Shown: positions 22,567 to 31,270, numbered from the stretch's first letter. The stretch is 32,279 nucleotides of DNA from Muricoccus nepalensis (GCF_006438825.1 NZ_RCZP01000050.1:1-32279), one strand, 5' to 3'. Notes: generated from the letters alone by a model not told the origin. A program made the numbers and translations.

Positions 22567-24656
22567 CACGCGGCGCTCCCGATGGCGATGAGGAGGTTGC
22601 CCGCCGCGTCCACCTCGAGGGCGTCGCCGGGCTGTAGGACAGTGGTCGAGGCGTGCTCCTCGATCAGGGCGGGGCCGGCGATGCGGTTCCCCGCCTTCAG
22701 GCGGTCGCGGGCGTAGACGGGCGTGTCCATGAGGCCGCCGAAATAGGCCCTCTTGCGCCGCACCAGCGCCCCCGCCTCGGGCTCGGGCCCGCCGGCCGGG
22801 ACGGAGTGGCGCGGCGGCTTGCGCATGACGCCGGAGACGGTGGCGCGGAGCGAGACGAGCTCCGCCGGCTCGCCCGGGGCGCTCGTGCCGTAGCGGACCT
22901 CGTGCTGGGCGTCGAAGTGGCGCTTGATCGCTTCGCGGTCGCCGCGCTCGAAGAGCTCCCGCGGCAGCTCCACGGTCACCGCGTGCTCCTGGCCGACGTA
23001 GCGCATGTCGGCGGCGCGCTCGATCTCGATCCGCTCGGGGCGCACCGCGGAGCCCTCGATGGCCGCCCGGCCCTCGTCCTCCATCCCCGCGTAGAGCGCC
23101 TCGATCTCCGCGAAATCGGCGGTCGCGAGGCGGCGGAAGCAGGAGCGGACGTAGTCGTAGCGCAGGTCGGAGAAGAGCATCCCGTAGGCCGAGAAGTAGC
23201 CAGGCGCGTAGGGGATCATCACCCGGCGGATCCCGATCTCCCGCGCGATGGCCGAGGCGTGCAGCGGCCCCGCGCCGCCGTAGACCGCCATGACGAAGCC
23301 GCCGACGTCGAGGCCCCGCTCGGTCGTCACCGCCTTCACGGCGTAGGACATGGTGGTGACGGCGATGCGGAGGATGCCGTCGGCCGCGGCCAGGACGTCC
23401 ATTCCGAGTGGCCCCGCAATCCTCTCCCGCATCGCCCGCTCGGCGCCCGCGAGGTCGAGCGCCATGGTGCCGCCCAGGAAGTGCTCCGGGTCGAGCCGGC
23501 CGAGGAGGAGGTTGGCGTCGGTCACCGTCGGCTCGGTGCCGCCGCGGCCGTAGCAGACCGGCCCGGGCGACGAGCCCGCGCTCTGCGGCCCGACGCGCAG
23601 CGCGTTGCCCTGCTCCAGCCGCGCGATGGAGCCGCCGCCCGTGCCGACCTCGAAGATGTCGGTCATCGGGATCTGGATCGGCAGCGCCTGGTCGTAGCCG
23701 CCGAGAAGGGCGGAGCCGGTCGTCAGCGGCTTGCCGCCGTGGATCACGCCGGCCTTGGCCGTGGTGCCGCCCATGTCGAAGGCGATGGCATCCTTCAGGC
23801 CCAGGCCCTCGCAGATCGCCTGGGTGCCGATCACCCCGGCGGCGGGACCGGACTCCAGCATCCGCACGCAATCGCGCCGCGCGTGCTCCACGGGGAAGAG
23901 GCCGCCGGTGGACTGGACGACGAAGAAGGCGCCGCCGAAGTCGTGCGCGGCCAGGTGGTCCGTGAGCTCGCCGAGATAGGTGGCCACCCGCGGGCCGACA
24001 TAGGCGTTGGCGGCCACCGTCGAGACCCGCTCGAACTCGCGGTACTCCTGGCTCAGCTCGTGGGAGGCGGTCACGAAGGCGCCGGGCAGCTCCTCGCCCA
24101 CGATCTGCTTCACGCGCACCTCGTGCGCGGGGTTGCGGTAGGAGTGGAGAAGCAGGATCGCGACCGCCTCCACCTTCCCCGGCTCCAGGGACCGCAGGAC
24201 GGAGCGGAGGTTTTCCTCGTCGAGCGGCTTGTGCACCGCGCCGCTCGCCAGCAGCCGCTCATGCACCTCGAAGCGGGAGGCGCGGTCCACGAGGGGGACG
24301 TGTTTCTTGAAAAAGAGGTTGTAGGCGTCCGGCCGGTTCACGCGGCCGATCTCGTAGATGTCGCGGAACCCCTCGGTGACGAGGAGGATCGTCCTGGCCC
24401 CCGTTCGCTCGAGCAGCGTGTTGATGGCGATGGTGGAGCCGTGCAGGAACAGGTGCGCGTCGGCGAAGGAGGCGCCGGCGATGTCGACCGTGTCCTGGAT
24501 GCCGTCCACGAGCTTGCCGTGGGTGGTGAGCGCCTTGCCGAAGCTCAGCTCGCCCGCCGCCTCATCGAAGGCGGCGAGGTCGGTGAAGGTGCCACCGATG
24601 TCGACCGCGATGCGGAGCCGGGGGCGCCCGCCCGCGGGGGGATTGTCGAGGGGCAT
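22566..24656 (-). CDS. hyuA: Hydantoinase A/oxoprolinase family protein
   Basis: This 696-aa protein belongs to the ASKHA-fold HyuA family. It has phosphate-1 motif [12 protein letters not shown] (residues 19-30), [40 protein letters not shown], phosphate-2 [17 protein letters not shown] (around residue 295), [33 protein letters not shown] and the adenosine-type [10 protein letters not shown]. Together with HyuB it would form an ATP-dependent amidohydrolase or carboxylase. The predicted start ATG 24656 has AAGGAGG upstream. It is the first gene of a six-gene minus-strand operon (hyuA, hyuB, unknown, FAH, Bug, Bug) divergent from an IclR regulator, a usual arrangement for an inducible catabolic pathway. 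Confidence 0.93.
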   Translation of the reverse strand: MPLDNPPAGGRPRLRIAVDIGGTFTDLAAFDEAAGELSFGKALTTHGKLVDGIQDTVDIAGASFADAHLFLHGSTIAINTLLERTGARTILLVTEGFRDIYEIGRVNRPDAYNLFFKKHVPLVDRASRFEVHERLLASGAVHKPLDEENLRSVLRSLEPGKVEAVAILLLHSYRNPAHEVRVKQIVGEELPGAFVTASHELSQEYREFERVSTVAANAYVGPRVATYLGELTDHLAAHDFGGAFFVVQSTGGLFPVEHARRDCVRMLESGPAAGVIGTQAICEGLGLKDAIAFDMGGTTAKAGVIHGGKPLTTGSALLGGYDQALPIQIPMTDIFEVGTGGGSIARLEQGNALRVGPQSAGSSPGPVCYGRGGTEPTVTDANLLLGRLDPEHFLGGTMALDLAGAERAMRERIAGPLGMDVLAAADGILRIAVTTMSYAVKAVTTERGLDVGGFVMAVYGGAGPLHASAIAREIGIRRVMIPYAPGYFSAYGMLFSDLRYDYVRSCFRRLATADFAEIEALYAGMEDEGRAAIEGSAVRPERIEIERAADMRYVGQEHAVTVELPRELFERGDREAIKRHFDAQHEVRYGTSAPGEPAELVSLRATVSGVMRKPPRHSVPAGGPEPEAGALVRRKRAYFGGLMDTPVYARDRLKAGNRIAGPALIEEHASTTVLQPGDALEVDAAGNLLIAIGSAA

Positions 24657-24687
24657 GAGCGGCGCGTCCTCCTTGGCTCTTGATTGT

Positions 24688-24704
24688 TCTTCGGAATGCG
24701 AAGA
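24688..24704. promoter_or_regulatory. Candidate IclR operator 1
   Basis: TCTTCG (24688-24693) and CGAAGA (24699-24704) are perfect inverted arms around GAATG. It sits in the 123-bp AT-enriched gap between hyuA and the IclR gene, about 32 bp upstream of the hyuA start. Shared TTCG/CGAA half-sites with the second site at 24763-24780 suggest one regulator binds both. The assignment is inference. Confidence 0.45.
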
Positions 24705-24762
24705 TAAATCCGCATGTCGCGCTGCCGGTCTAGCGAAGCGCGCCGACCGCCGTCAACCAAAT

Positions 24763-24780
24763 TGCGAAGGAAGTTTCGCA
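24763..24780. promoter_or_regulatory. Candidate IclR operator 2, overlapping the iclR-type start codon
   Basis: TGCGAA (24763-24768) and TTCGCA (24775-24780) are perfect inverted arms with a 6-base spacer. The right arm ends on the A of the ATG of the IclR gene, and the ribosome site GAAGGAAG lies inside the palindrome. Binding here would block transcription or translation of the regulator. The stem could equally form in mRNA. Confidence 0.45.
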
Positions 24781-25589
24781 TGCCGAAGAACCCGGACGAC
24801 ACCGACCTGGCCGGGGCGAAGGACAAGAACCTCGTCCACTCCCTCGCGAAGGGCTTCCGCGTCCTTGAGGCCTTCACCGCCGAGGAGCCGGAACTGCTCC
24901 AGCACGAGGTCGCCCGCCAGGCCGGCCTGGACGCCGGCACGACCTTCCGGCTGCTGAACACGCTTCTCTCCCTCGGCTACGTCGCCCCGGTGCCGGGGAC
25001 GCGGCGCTACCGCCTCACGCTGAAGCCGCTCGAGCTCGGCTTCAACGCCATCGCGCGCCGCGACCTGCGCGACCTGGCGCGACCCGTCCTGAAGGGCTTG
25101 GTGGGCGAGGTGAACGAGGCGGCGAGCCTCGGCGTGCTCGACGAGGCGGACATCGTCTATGTCGAGCGCGTCCAGGCCGGCCTTGTCCGGATAGGCGTGG
25201 ACATCCGGGTGGGGTCGCGCATCCCCGCCGTCGCCTCGGCCATTGGCCAGGCGCTCCTGGCCTACCTGCCGGAGCCGGCCCTCGACGCCGTCCTGCGCGC
25301 CAGCCGCTTCGAGCGGACGGGCCCCGACGTGCCGGGCACGGCGGAGGAGCTGCGCGAACGGCTCGCCCTCGTGCGGGAGGAGGGCGTCGCCCTGACGGAC
25401 TGGGCCAGCGTGAACGGGTTGCGCGTGCTCGCCGCGCCCGTCCTCGACCAGGAGGGCCAGGCGGTCGCCGCCATCAGCGTCGCCGCGCCCGCGATGCGCA
25501 CCAGCCGGGCCGAGATCATCGAGCGCGCGAAGGCGCCGCTGCTGGCCCGGTCGCGGGAGCTAAGGCTCGCCCTCGCGGCCGTCGGCTGA
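24780..25589 (+). CDS. IclR family transcriptional regulator
   Basis: This 269-aa regulator has an N-terminal winged helix (residues about 18-80): LVHSLAKGFRVLEAFTAEEP, then HEVARQAGLDAGTTFRLLNT and LLSLGYVAPVPGTRRYRLT. The C-terminal effector domain (about 85-265) has SLGVLDEADIVYVERVQAG, IGVDIRVGSRIPAVASAIGQ and the closing VAAISVAAPAMRTSRAEI. IclR proteins control catabolic operons in response to small acids. I chose ATG 24780 for the GAAGGAAG ribosome site; an earlier ATG at 24714 adds only basic residues and lies across the operators. It is divergent from hyuA and is the clear candidate regulator for the hyu operon and itself. Confidence 0.92.
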   Translation: MPKNPDDTDLAGAKDKNLVHSLAKGFRVLEAFTAEEPELLQHEVARQAGLDAGTTFRLLNTLLSLGYVAPVPGTRRYRLTLKPLELGFNAIARRDLRDLARPVLKGLVGEVNEAASLGVLDEADIVYVERVQAGLVRIGVDIRVGSRIPAVASAIGQALLAYLPEPALDAVLRASRFERTGPDVPGTAEELRERLALVREEGVALTDWASVNGLRVLAAPVLDQEGQAVAAISVAAPAMRTSRAEIIERAKAPLLARSRELRLALAAVG

Positions 25590-25687
25590 GGACCGTCCCC
25601 GCGATCGCCCACCCGGCGCGCCGCCGCGGCCGCCTTAACCGCCCTTAAACCCGTCCGGCCCAGCCTAGGCGAAGGGAGGACCCCGGC

Positions 25688-26077
25688 ATGGCTCCAACGG
25701 GCACCGCGACCAGTTCAGCCGGCGACGACGCGCGGGAAGCGCGCCTGCGCATCGCCCGCCACCTGGCGGAGCTGCACAAGCTCCACCTCGCCCTCGCCCA
25801 GGACACGCGGGAGCTGAAGCGCTTCAGCGTCGCCGGGAACCCGCGGCTGGAGGCCGAGATCGCCGCCGAGACGCTCGAGCAGTATCTCAGCGCCACCGGC
25901 GCCTTCCTCGAGAACATGCGCGGGCGCTTCGAGGCCCGCCTCCCCACCATCCGGCGCGGCGAGCCCCGGGGGCACGGCGGCTCGCCGGACGAGGCCGTCG
26001 GCCACGGGGCCTTCTGGCTCGTCTTCTCCCGCCTCTGCGCCGTCCTGCGCCAGGTGGACCGGCGGATCATCGGCTAG
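25688..26077 (+). CDS. Hypothetical helical protein, 129 aa
   Basis: This small protein begins MAPTGTATSSAGDDAREARL and is mostly helical: IARHLAELHKLHLALAQDTR then ELKRFSVAGNPRLEAEIAAE, with FWLVFSRLCAVLRQVDRR at the end. No family is recognised. AGGGAGG lies about ten bases before the ATG, which supports a real gene. Charged and hydrophobic residues alternate in a way that suggests a helical bundle or short coiled coil; there is no signal peptide. It lies 98 bp after the IclR gene and converges with the RND pump gene (21-bp gap). The function is unknown. Confidence 0.62.
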   Translation: MAPTGTATSSAGDDAREARLRIARHLAELHKLHLALAQDTRELKRFSVAGNPRLEAEIAAETLEQYLSATGAFLENMRGRFEARLPTIRRGEPRGHGGSPDEAVGHGAFWLVFSRLCAVLRQVDRRIIG

Positions 26078-26098
26078 CCGGGCCCGCCGCGCCCCCCG

Positions 26099-29000
26099 TC
26101 ACGTCCCGGCCGGCCTCGGCACCCCCGCCCCCGCCCGCTCGCGGCGCGCCAGGGCGCGCGCCACGACGTAGAAGACCGGCGTGAACAGCAGGCCGAAGAG
26201 CGTCACCCCCAGCATGCCCGCGAAGACGGCCGTGCCGAGGCTCTGCCGCATCTCCGCCCCCGCCCCCGTCGCGACCGCCAGCGGCAGCACGCCGAGGATG
26301 AAGGCCAGCGACGTCATCAGGATCGGCCGCAGCCGGGTGCGCGCGGCGGCCTCGGCGGCCTGCCACCGCGTCATCCCCTCCGCCTCCGCGTGGCGGGCGA
26401 ACTCCACGATCAGGATCGCGTTCTTCGCCGCCAGGCCGATCAGCACCACCAGCCCCACCTGCACGAGCACGTTGTTGTCGAGCCCCCGCCACACCACGCC
26501 GGTGAGGGCGGCCAGCACCGACATCGGCGCGATCAGCACAACGGCCAGCGGTAGCAGCCAGCTTTCGTAGAGCGCCGCCAGCAGCAGGATGACGAAGACG
26601 ACCGCGAGCCCGAAGGCGATGGGCGCCGTGTTGCCCTGCGCCGTCTCCTGCAGGGCGATCTCCGTCCACTCGTAGCCGAAGCCCGGCGGCAGCTCCTCCC
26701 GCAGCATCCGCTCCATCGCCGCGATCGCCTGCCCGGTCGAGACGCCGGGCTTGCCCGCGCCCTGCACCTCCGCCGCGGGGTAGAGGTTGTAGCGCGGCAC
26801 GCGGTAGGCCGCGCTGTCCAGCTCCAGCGTCGCGAGCGCCCCGATCGGCACCATCGCGCCGTCCTGGTTGCGCGTGCGCAGCAGGGCCACGTCGCGCGGG
26901 GTCAGGCGCTGCGCCTCCTCCGCCTGGGCCGTCACCCGGAAGGTGCGGCCGAGGATGTTGAAGTCGTTCACGAAGGCCGAGCCGAGATAGACCGACAGCG
27001 CCTCCGAGACGCGGGACAGCGGCACGCCCAGCATCTCCGCCTTGCTCCGGTCCACCTCGGCCCGCAGCGTCGGCGTCTTGGTGTTGAACAGGGTGAAGGC
27101 CATGCCGATCTCGGGCCGCGCGTTGGCCGCCGCCACCACGCGGTTCGTCACCTCCTCCAGCGCCCGCGGGCCGCGGTCCCCGCGGTCCTGGATGTAGAGC
27201 TTGAAGCCGCCGCCGGTGCCGATGCCGGGGACCGAGGGCGGCGGGATGACGAGGGCGAGCGCCTCCCTTTGCTGCATCAGCCGCGCCTGGACCGCCCCGG
27301 TGATGCCCGGGAAGGTCAGGTGCTCTGCCTCGCGCTCCTCGAAGGACTTCAGGGTCACGAAGATGACGCCCGAATTGGGCGCGTTGGTGAAGGTGGCGCC
27401 GTCGAAGCCCGTGAAGGCCACCGCGTGCGCCACGCCGGGCACCTCCAGCACGTCCCGCGCCGCCTGGCGCACCACCGCGTCGGTGCGCGACAGCGCCGCG
27501 CCCGGCGGAAGCTGGAAGGCCGCGATGAGGTAGCCGCGGTCGAGCGGCGGGATCAGCCCGGTCGGCGTCCGGCCCACCGTGTAGCCCGTGAAGGCGAGCA
27601 GCCCCGCGTAGAGGATGAGCAGCACGGCCGAGAGCCGCACCAGCCGCCGCGTCACCGCGCCGTAGCCGATCGAGAGGCGGTCGAAGACCCAGTTGAAGCC
27701 CCGGAAGAACAGCCCGAAGGGCGCCGCGAGCCAGGCGCGCCAGCCCGTCGCCCGCGCGTGCCCGTGCCCGTGCGGCCGCAGCAGCAGCGCCGCCAGCGCC
27801 GGCGAGAGGGTGAGCGAGACGAGCGCCGAGAGCAGCGTCGCCACCGCGATGGTCACCGCGAACTGCCGGTAGAAGGCGCCGGCGATGCCCTCGATGAAGG
27901 CGGTCGGCACGAAGACCGCGCAGAGCACGAGCGCGATGGCCATCAGCGCGAAGCCCACCTCGTCCATGGTGCGGCGGGTGGCGGCGACGGGGTCCAGCCC
28001 GTCGGCCATGTGCCGCTCCACGTTCTCGACCACCACGATGGCGTCGTCCACCACGATGCCGATGGCCAGGATCAGCCCGAACATGGAGAGGTTGTTCAGC
28101 GAGATGCCGAGCGCCGCCATGAAGGCGAGGGTCCCGATGATCGAGACGGGGATGGCCGCCAGCGGGATGATGGAGGCCCGCCAGGACTGCAGGAACAGGA
28201 TCACCACCAGCACGACGAGGACGATCGCCTCGACGAAGGTGTGCACCACCGCCTCCATCGACTGCTCGATGAAGCGCGTGGTGTCGTAGACCGTGTGGTA
28301 GTCGAGCCCCGGCGGGAAGTCGCGCTTCAGCTCCTCGAGCGTGGCCCGCAGCGCCGCCGCCGTCGCCAGCGCGTTGGAGCCGGGCCGCTGGAAGACGGGG
28401 ATGGCCACCGCCTTGTCGGCGTCGAGATAGGCGTTGAGCGTGTAGTCCTGCGCGCCGAGCTCCACCCGCGCGATGTCGCGCAGCCGCAGCGGCGCGCCGC
28501 CCTCGCCGGTGGCGACGACGATGTCGGCGAACTCCTCCACGCCGCGCAGCCGCCCCAGCGCCTGGATGTTGAGCTGGAAGGCCCCGTTGGAGGCGCCCGT
28601 CGGCGGCTGGTTCAGCCCGCCGGCCGCCACCTGCACGTTCGCGCGGCGCAGCGCGTCCAGCACCTCGCCCGGCGTCAGCCCGCGGGCCGCGACCTTCGCG
28701 GGGTCGAGCCAGATCCGCATGGCGTAGTCGCGCGCCCCGAAGACCTGCACGTCGCCGACGCCGTCCAGCCGCGCGATGCGGTCCTTCACGTTCAGCATCG
28801 CGTAGTTGGAGATGTATTGCTCGTCGCGCGATCCGTCGGGCGAGGTGAGGTGGATCACCATCATGATGTCCGGCGAGGCCTTGCGCACGGTGATGCCGAG
28901 GCGCCGCACCTCCTCGGGCAGCCGCGCCTCGGCCACCGCCATGCGGTTCTGGACGAGCACCTGCGCCTGATCGACGTCCACGCCCTGGCGGAACACGACG

Positions 29001-29278
29001 TTCACGGCCAGCCGCCCGTCACCGGTGGCCTGGGAGGAGACGTAGAGCATCCCCTCCACGCCGTTGATCTCCTGCTCGATGGGGGAGGCGACGGTCTCGG
29101 CGATGACCGCGGCCGAGGCCCCGGGATAGGTGGCCGCGATGGTCACGGTGGGCGGCGCGATCTCGGGATACTCGCTGATCGGCAGCCGGAACCCCGCGAT
29201 CGCGCCGATGAGCACGATCGCAATCGAGATCACGGAGGCGAAGACCGGCCGCGCGATGAAGAACTGGGCGAAGCGCAT
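26099..29278 (-). CDS. RND efflux pump, HAE1-type inner-membrane permease
   Basis: This 1059-aa permease has the full AcrB/MexF-like length. It starts MRFAQFFIARPVFASVISIA, followed by FRLPISEYPEIAPPTVTIAA and YPGASAAVIAETVASPIEQE, the HAE1 porter-domain signature. The proton-relay pair is visible in IGIVVDDAIVVVENVER (about residues 405-421) and the matching Lys in GLAAKNAILIVEFARH. NNLSMFGLILAIG and VLCAVFVPTAFIEGIAGAFY are typical of the MexF/OqxB branch. It should pump hydrophobic or amphiphilic drugs with the adaptor encoded 13 bp upstream. GAGGGGG at the adaptor stop serves as ribosome site. No outer-membrane channel gene follows; the next gene is convergent. A short His-rich linker (RPHGHGHARATG) lies between the two halves. 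Confidence 0.95.
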   Translation of the reverse strand: MRFAQFFIARPVFASVISIAIVLIGAIAGFRLPISEYPEIAPPTVTIAATYPGASAAVIAETVASPIEQEINGVEGMLYVSSQATGDGRLAVNVVFRQGVDVDQAQVLVQNRMAVAEARLPEEVRRLGITVRKASPDIMMVIHLTSPDGSRDEQYISNYAMLNVKDRIARLDGVGDVQVFGARDYAMRIWLDPAKVAARGLTPGEVLDALRRANVQVAAGGLNQPPTGASNGAFQLNIQALGRLRGVEEFADIVVATGEGGAPLRLRDIARVELGAQDYTLNAYLDADKAVAIPVFQRPGSNALATAAALRATLEELKRDFPPGLDYHTVYDTTRFIEQSMEAVVHTFVEAIVLVVLVVILFLQSWRASIIPLAAIPVSIIGTLAFMAALGISLNNLSMFGLILAIGIVVDDAIVVVENVERHMADGLDPVAATRRTMDEVGFALMAIALVLCAVFVPTAFIEGIAGAFYRQFAVTIAVATLLSALVSLTLSPALAALLLRPHGHGHARATGWRAWLAAPFGLFFRGFNWVFDRLSIGYGAVTRRLVRLSAVLLILYAGLLAFTGYTVGRTPTGLIPPLDRGYLIAAFQLPPGAALSRTDAVVRQAARDVLEVPGVAHAVAFTGFDGATFTNAPNSGVIFVTLKSFEEREAEHLTFPGITGAVQARLMQQREALALVIPPPSVPGIGTGGGFKLYIQDRGDRGPRALEEVTNRVVAAANARPEIGMAFTLFNTKTPTLRAEVDRSKAEMLGVPLSRVSEALSVYLGSAFVNDFNILGRTFRVTAQAEEAQRLTPRDVALLRTRNQDGAMVPIGALATLELDSAAYRVPRYNLYPAAEVQGAGKPGVSTGQAIAAMERMLREELPPGFGYEWTEIALQETAQGNTAPIAFGLAVVFVILLLAALYESWLLPLAVVLIAPMSVLAALTGVVWRGLDNNVLVQVGLVVLIGLAAKNAILIVEFARHAEAEGMTRWQAAEAAARTRLRPILMTSLAFILGVLPLAVATGAGAEMRQSLGTAVFAGMLGVTLFGLLFTPVFYVVARALARRERAGAGVPRPAGT

Positions 29279-29291
29279 GGCGGCGGCCCCC

Positions 29292-30425
29292 TCAGCGCGC
29301 GTCGGCCAGGCGCGGCGGCGCGGCGGGGCGCCGCTCCGCCGTCACCCGCGTGCCGGGCCGCGCGAGGTGCAGGCCGGCCACGATCACGTGGTCCTCCGGC
29401 AGCAGCCCGCCGCGCACCACCCGCAGCCCGTCCACCACGGGGCCGAGCGTCACGGGCTTGGCCACCACCGTGCCGTCGGCCGCCACCGTCATCACCACCC
29501 GCGCCGCCTGGTCCGCCGCGACGGCCGCGTCCGGCACGAGAAGGACGTCCCCCTCCCCCGCGCGCAGCCGCAGCCGCGCGAAGGTGCCGGGGGTGAGGAA
29601 GAGATCGGGGTTCGCGACCGTCGCGCGGGCGCGGATCGTGCCGGAGCGGCCGTCCAGCGCCGTGTCCAGGAAGTCCAGCCGCCCCTCGCGCCCGAACTCC
29701 GCCTCGTCGGCCAGCCGCAGCCGCACGGGCTCCGCGGCGCTCCCCTCCGCGCTCGCGCCGCGCCGGGCGAAGCGGAGGTAGTCGGCCTCGCTGAGGTCGA
29801 AGGTGGCGTAGATGGGGTCGAGCGCCACGATAGTGGTGAGCAAAGTGGCGCCGGCCTGCACGAGGTTGCCCGCGTCCACCCGCCGGTCCGAGATGCGGCC
29901 GGACTGCGGTGCGCGCACCTCCGTCCAGCTCCGCTCCAGCTCCGCCTGGCGCAGCCGCGCGCGGGCGTCGGCGATGCCGGCCTCGGCGTCGCGCTGCGCC
30001 GCCCGGCGCGTGTCGAGCTGCGCCTGCGGCGCGAAGCGGTCCCGCACGAGGGAGGCGGTGCGGTCGATCTCCTGCCGCGCCAGCTCCAGCTTCGCCTCGG
30101 CGCGCGCCAGCTCGGCCTGGGCGCTCTCCACCGCGATGTCGAAGGGCGCGCGGTCGATGGTGAAGAGCACCTGCCCCGCCCGCACCACCTGGCCGTCGCG
30201 GAAATGCACGCGGTCCACCTGGCCGGAAACCCGCGGGCGCAGCTCCACGCGGGCGGAGGGCTCCAGCCGCGCGACGTGCTCCTCCCACTCCGTCACGTTC
30301 CGCCGGAGCGGCTCCGAGACGGTCACCGCCGGGGGGGCGGGCTGGGCGGCCAGCGGAAGGGGGAGAAGAGGAAGGGCGAGAGCGAGCGCCAGCGGGGCGA
30401 GACCCTTGCGAAGGGGGGTCGGCAT
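29292..30425 (-). CDS. RND efflux periplasmic adaptor (membrane fusion protein)
   Basis: This 377-aa adaptor has a signal peptide (MPTPLRKGLAPLALALALPL then LPLPLAAQ) without a lipobox Cys, so it is not an obvious lipoprotein. The mature protein has the lipoyl/barrel halves RLEPSARVELRPRVSGQVDR and DGQVVRAGQVLFTIDRAPFD, an alpha-hairpin around residues 100-160 (ESAQAELARAEAKLELARQE), then WTEVRAPQSGRISDRRVDAG and TPGTFARLRLRAGEGDVLL. It resembles MexE/OqxA-type adaptors. I chose ATG 30425, preceded by CGGAGA; the frame extends upstream to 30491 across the operator and is not protein-like there. It is first in a two-gene operon with the RND permease and divergent from a TetR gene. Confidence 0.93.
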   Translation of the reverse strand: MPTPLRKGLAPLALALALPLLPLPLAAQPAPPAVTVSEPLRRNVTEWEEHVARLEPSARVELRPRVSGQVDRVHFRDGQVVRAGQVLFTIDRAPFDIAVESAQAELARAEAKLELARQEIDRTASLVRDRFAPQAQLDTRRAAQRDAEAGIADARARLRQAELERSWTEVRAPQSGRISDRRVDAGNLVQAGATLLTTIVALDPIYATFDLSEADYLRFARRGASAEGSAAEPVRLRLADEAEFGREGRLDFLDTALDGRSGTIRARATVANPDLFLTPGTFARLRLRAGEGDVLLVPDAAVAADQAARVVMTVAADGTVVAKPVTLGPVVDGLRVVRGGLLPEDHVIVAGLHLARPGTRVTAERRPAAPPRLADAR

Positions 30426-30451
30426 GGCCAATCTCCGGAATGTCGGGTGAT

Positions 30452-30488
30452 ACCGACCGGTTCGTTCCATTGATACGAACCGGTCGGT
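30452..30488. promoter_or_regulatory. TetR operator pair: perfect 14-bp inverted repeat
   Basis: ACCGACCGGTTCGT (30452-30465) and ACGAACCGGTCGGT (30475-30488) are exact reverse complements separated by TCCATTGAT. Each arm is itself nearly palindromic around ACCGGT, so the element may be two operator sites 23 bp apart, as when two TetR dimers bind side by side. It lies between the RND adaptor and the divergent TetR gene. Confidence 0.72.
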
Positions 30489-30498
30489 CACATTACAA
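30470..30498 (+). promoter_or_regulatory. Candidate promoter of the TetR gene
   Basis: TTGATA (30470-30475) and TTACAA (30493-30498) are spaced by 17 bp, a fair sigma-70-type match. The right arm of the 14-bp repeat (30475-30488) overlaps the -35 edge and fills most of the spacer, so bound repressor would block it, giving autoregulation. Confidence 0.45.
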
Positions 30499-30558
30499 GT
30501 CCCCTCGGGCGGGCTACCCTGCCCGGGCGAAGGAACCCACGGGAACGAAGAGGTGAGC

Positions 30559-31164
30559 GTGAGCGAAGCGTCAGCAGCCCCGCCGCGCCGGTCGGCGGCC
30601 CAGCGCCTGCGGGAGGTCGCCCGGGACCTGTTCTACCGGCAGGGCATCCGTGCCACCGGCGTGGAGGAGCTCTGCCGCGTCGCCGGCACGACGAAGATCA
30701 GCCTCTACCGGGCCTTCCCCTCGAAGGACGAGCTGGTCGCCTGCATCCTGCGGGATGACTGCGAGCAGTCCTCCGCCTGGTACCAGGCGGCGGTGGGCGC
30801 GGACCTCCCCCCACGCGACCGCCCGGCCGCCTTCCTGCGGGCCGCGGTGGAGGAGTTGCGGAAGCCAGGCTTCCGCGGCTGCTCGCTCGGCCTCGCCATC
30901 GCGGAGTTCCCGGACCCCGAGCACCCCGCCCGCAAGGTCGCCGACGCCCACAAGCGCGGGCTGCGCGACACCCTGCGCCGGCTCTGCGAGGAGGCCGGGG
31001 CCGCCGACCCCGTCATGCTGGGCGACTCCCTCATGATGCTGACGGAGGGGGCCTTCTCCTCCGCCGCCTATCTCGGCACCGCCGAGGCCGCCGCCGCGCT
31101 CGAGCGCGCCGGAACCCAGCTGCTGGAATCCTCCCTGCCGCGCGAGGCCCCCACGGCGTCCTGA
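30559..31164 (+). CDS. TetR/AcrR family regulator of the RND pump
   Basis: This 201-aa repressor begins (from GTG) with SEASAAPPRRSAAQRLREVA. The DNA-binding domain spans about residues 12-60: LFYRQGIRATGVEELCRVAG and TTKISLYRAFPSKDELVACI. The C-terminal part (DDCEQSSAWYQAAVGADLPP, GFRGCSLGLAIAEFPDPEHP, DSLMMLTEGAFSSAAYLGTA) is the helical ligand domain. GTG 30559 is preferred because GAAGAGG lies five bases before it; GTG 30553 in the same frame overlaps that ribosome site. It is divergent from the RND operon across a 14-bp inverted repeat and is therefore the probable drug-responsive repressor of the pump. The gene is intact and of normal length. Confidence 0.92.
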   Translation: MSEASAAPPRRSAAQRLREVARDLFYRQGIRATGVEELCRVAGTTKISLYRAFPSKDELVACILRDDCEQSSAWYQAAVGADLPPRDRPAAFLRAAVEELRKPGFRGCSLGLAIAEFPDPEHPARKVADAHKRGLRDTLRRLCEEAGAADPVMLGDSLMMLTEGAFSSAAYLGTAEAAAALERAGTQLLESSLPREAPTAS

Positions 31165-31206
31165 ACCGAGCGGCCGCGGCCCGGAACCGCCCTCCCCCTT
31201 ACTTAT

Positions 31207-31223
31207 ACGGAGGGTACCTCCGT
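31207..31223. promoter_or_regulatory. Palindrome matching the second TetR operator, or an intrinsic terminator
   Basis: ACGGAGG and CCTCCGT form 7-bp arms around GTA and are followed by TTTTT, which would make a plus-strand terminator for the TetR gene ending at 31164. The 17-bp sequence equals the palindrome at 31876-31892 except for three central bases, which argues for an operator. On the minus strand, TGGAAA (31230-31225) and TATAAG (31207-31202) flank it with 17-bp spacing, like a promoter. Confidence 0.5.
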
Positions 31224-31270
31224 TTTTCCAGTCACGGATGCGTTGGGGGCGTCCCGGTGCCGCGCGCCCG

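Noticed and set aside
22653-24683. Long plus-strand frame opposite hyuA
   Set aside because: It mirrors the conserved hyuA coding frame and lacks recognisable domains or a ribosome site; treated as a shadow.
27269-29596. Long open frame on the plus strand opposite the RND permease
   Set aside because: The product is dominated by Arg, His, Asp, Val and Gly with no fold-like pattern, and the minus strand encodes a complete RND pump. In this GC-rich DNA antisense frames stay open by codon bias.
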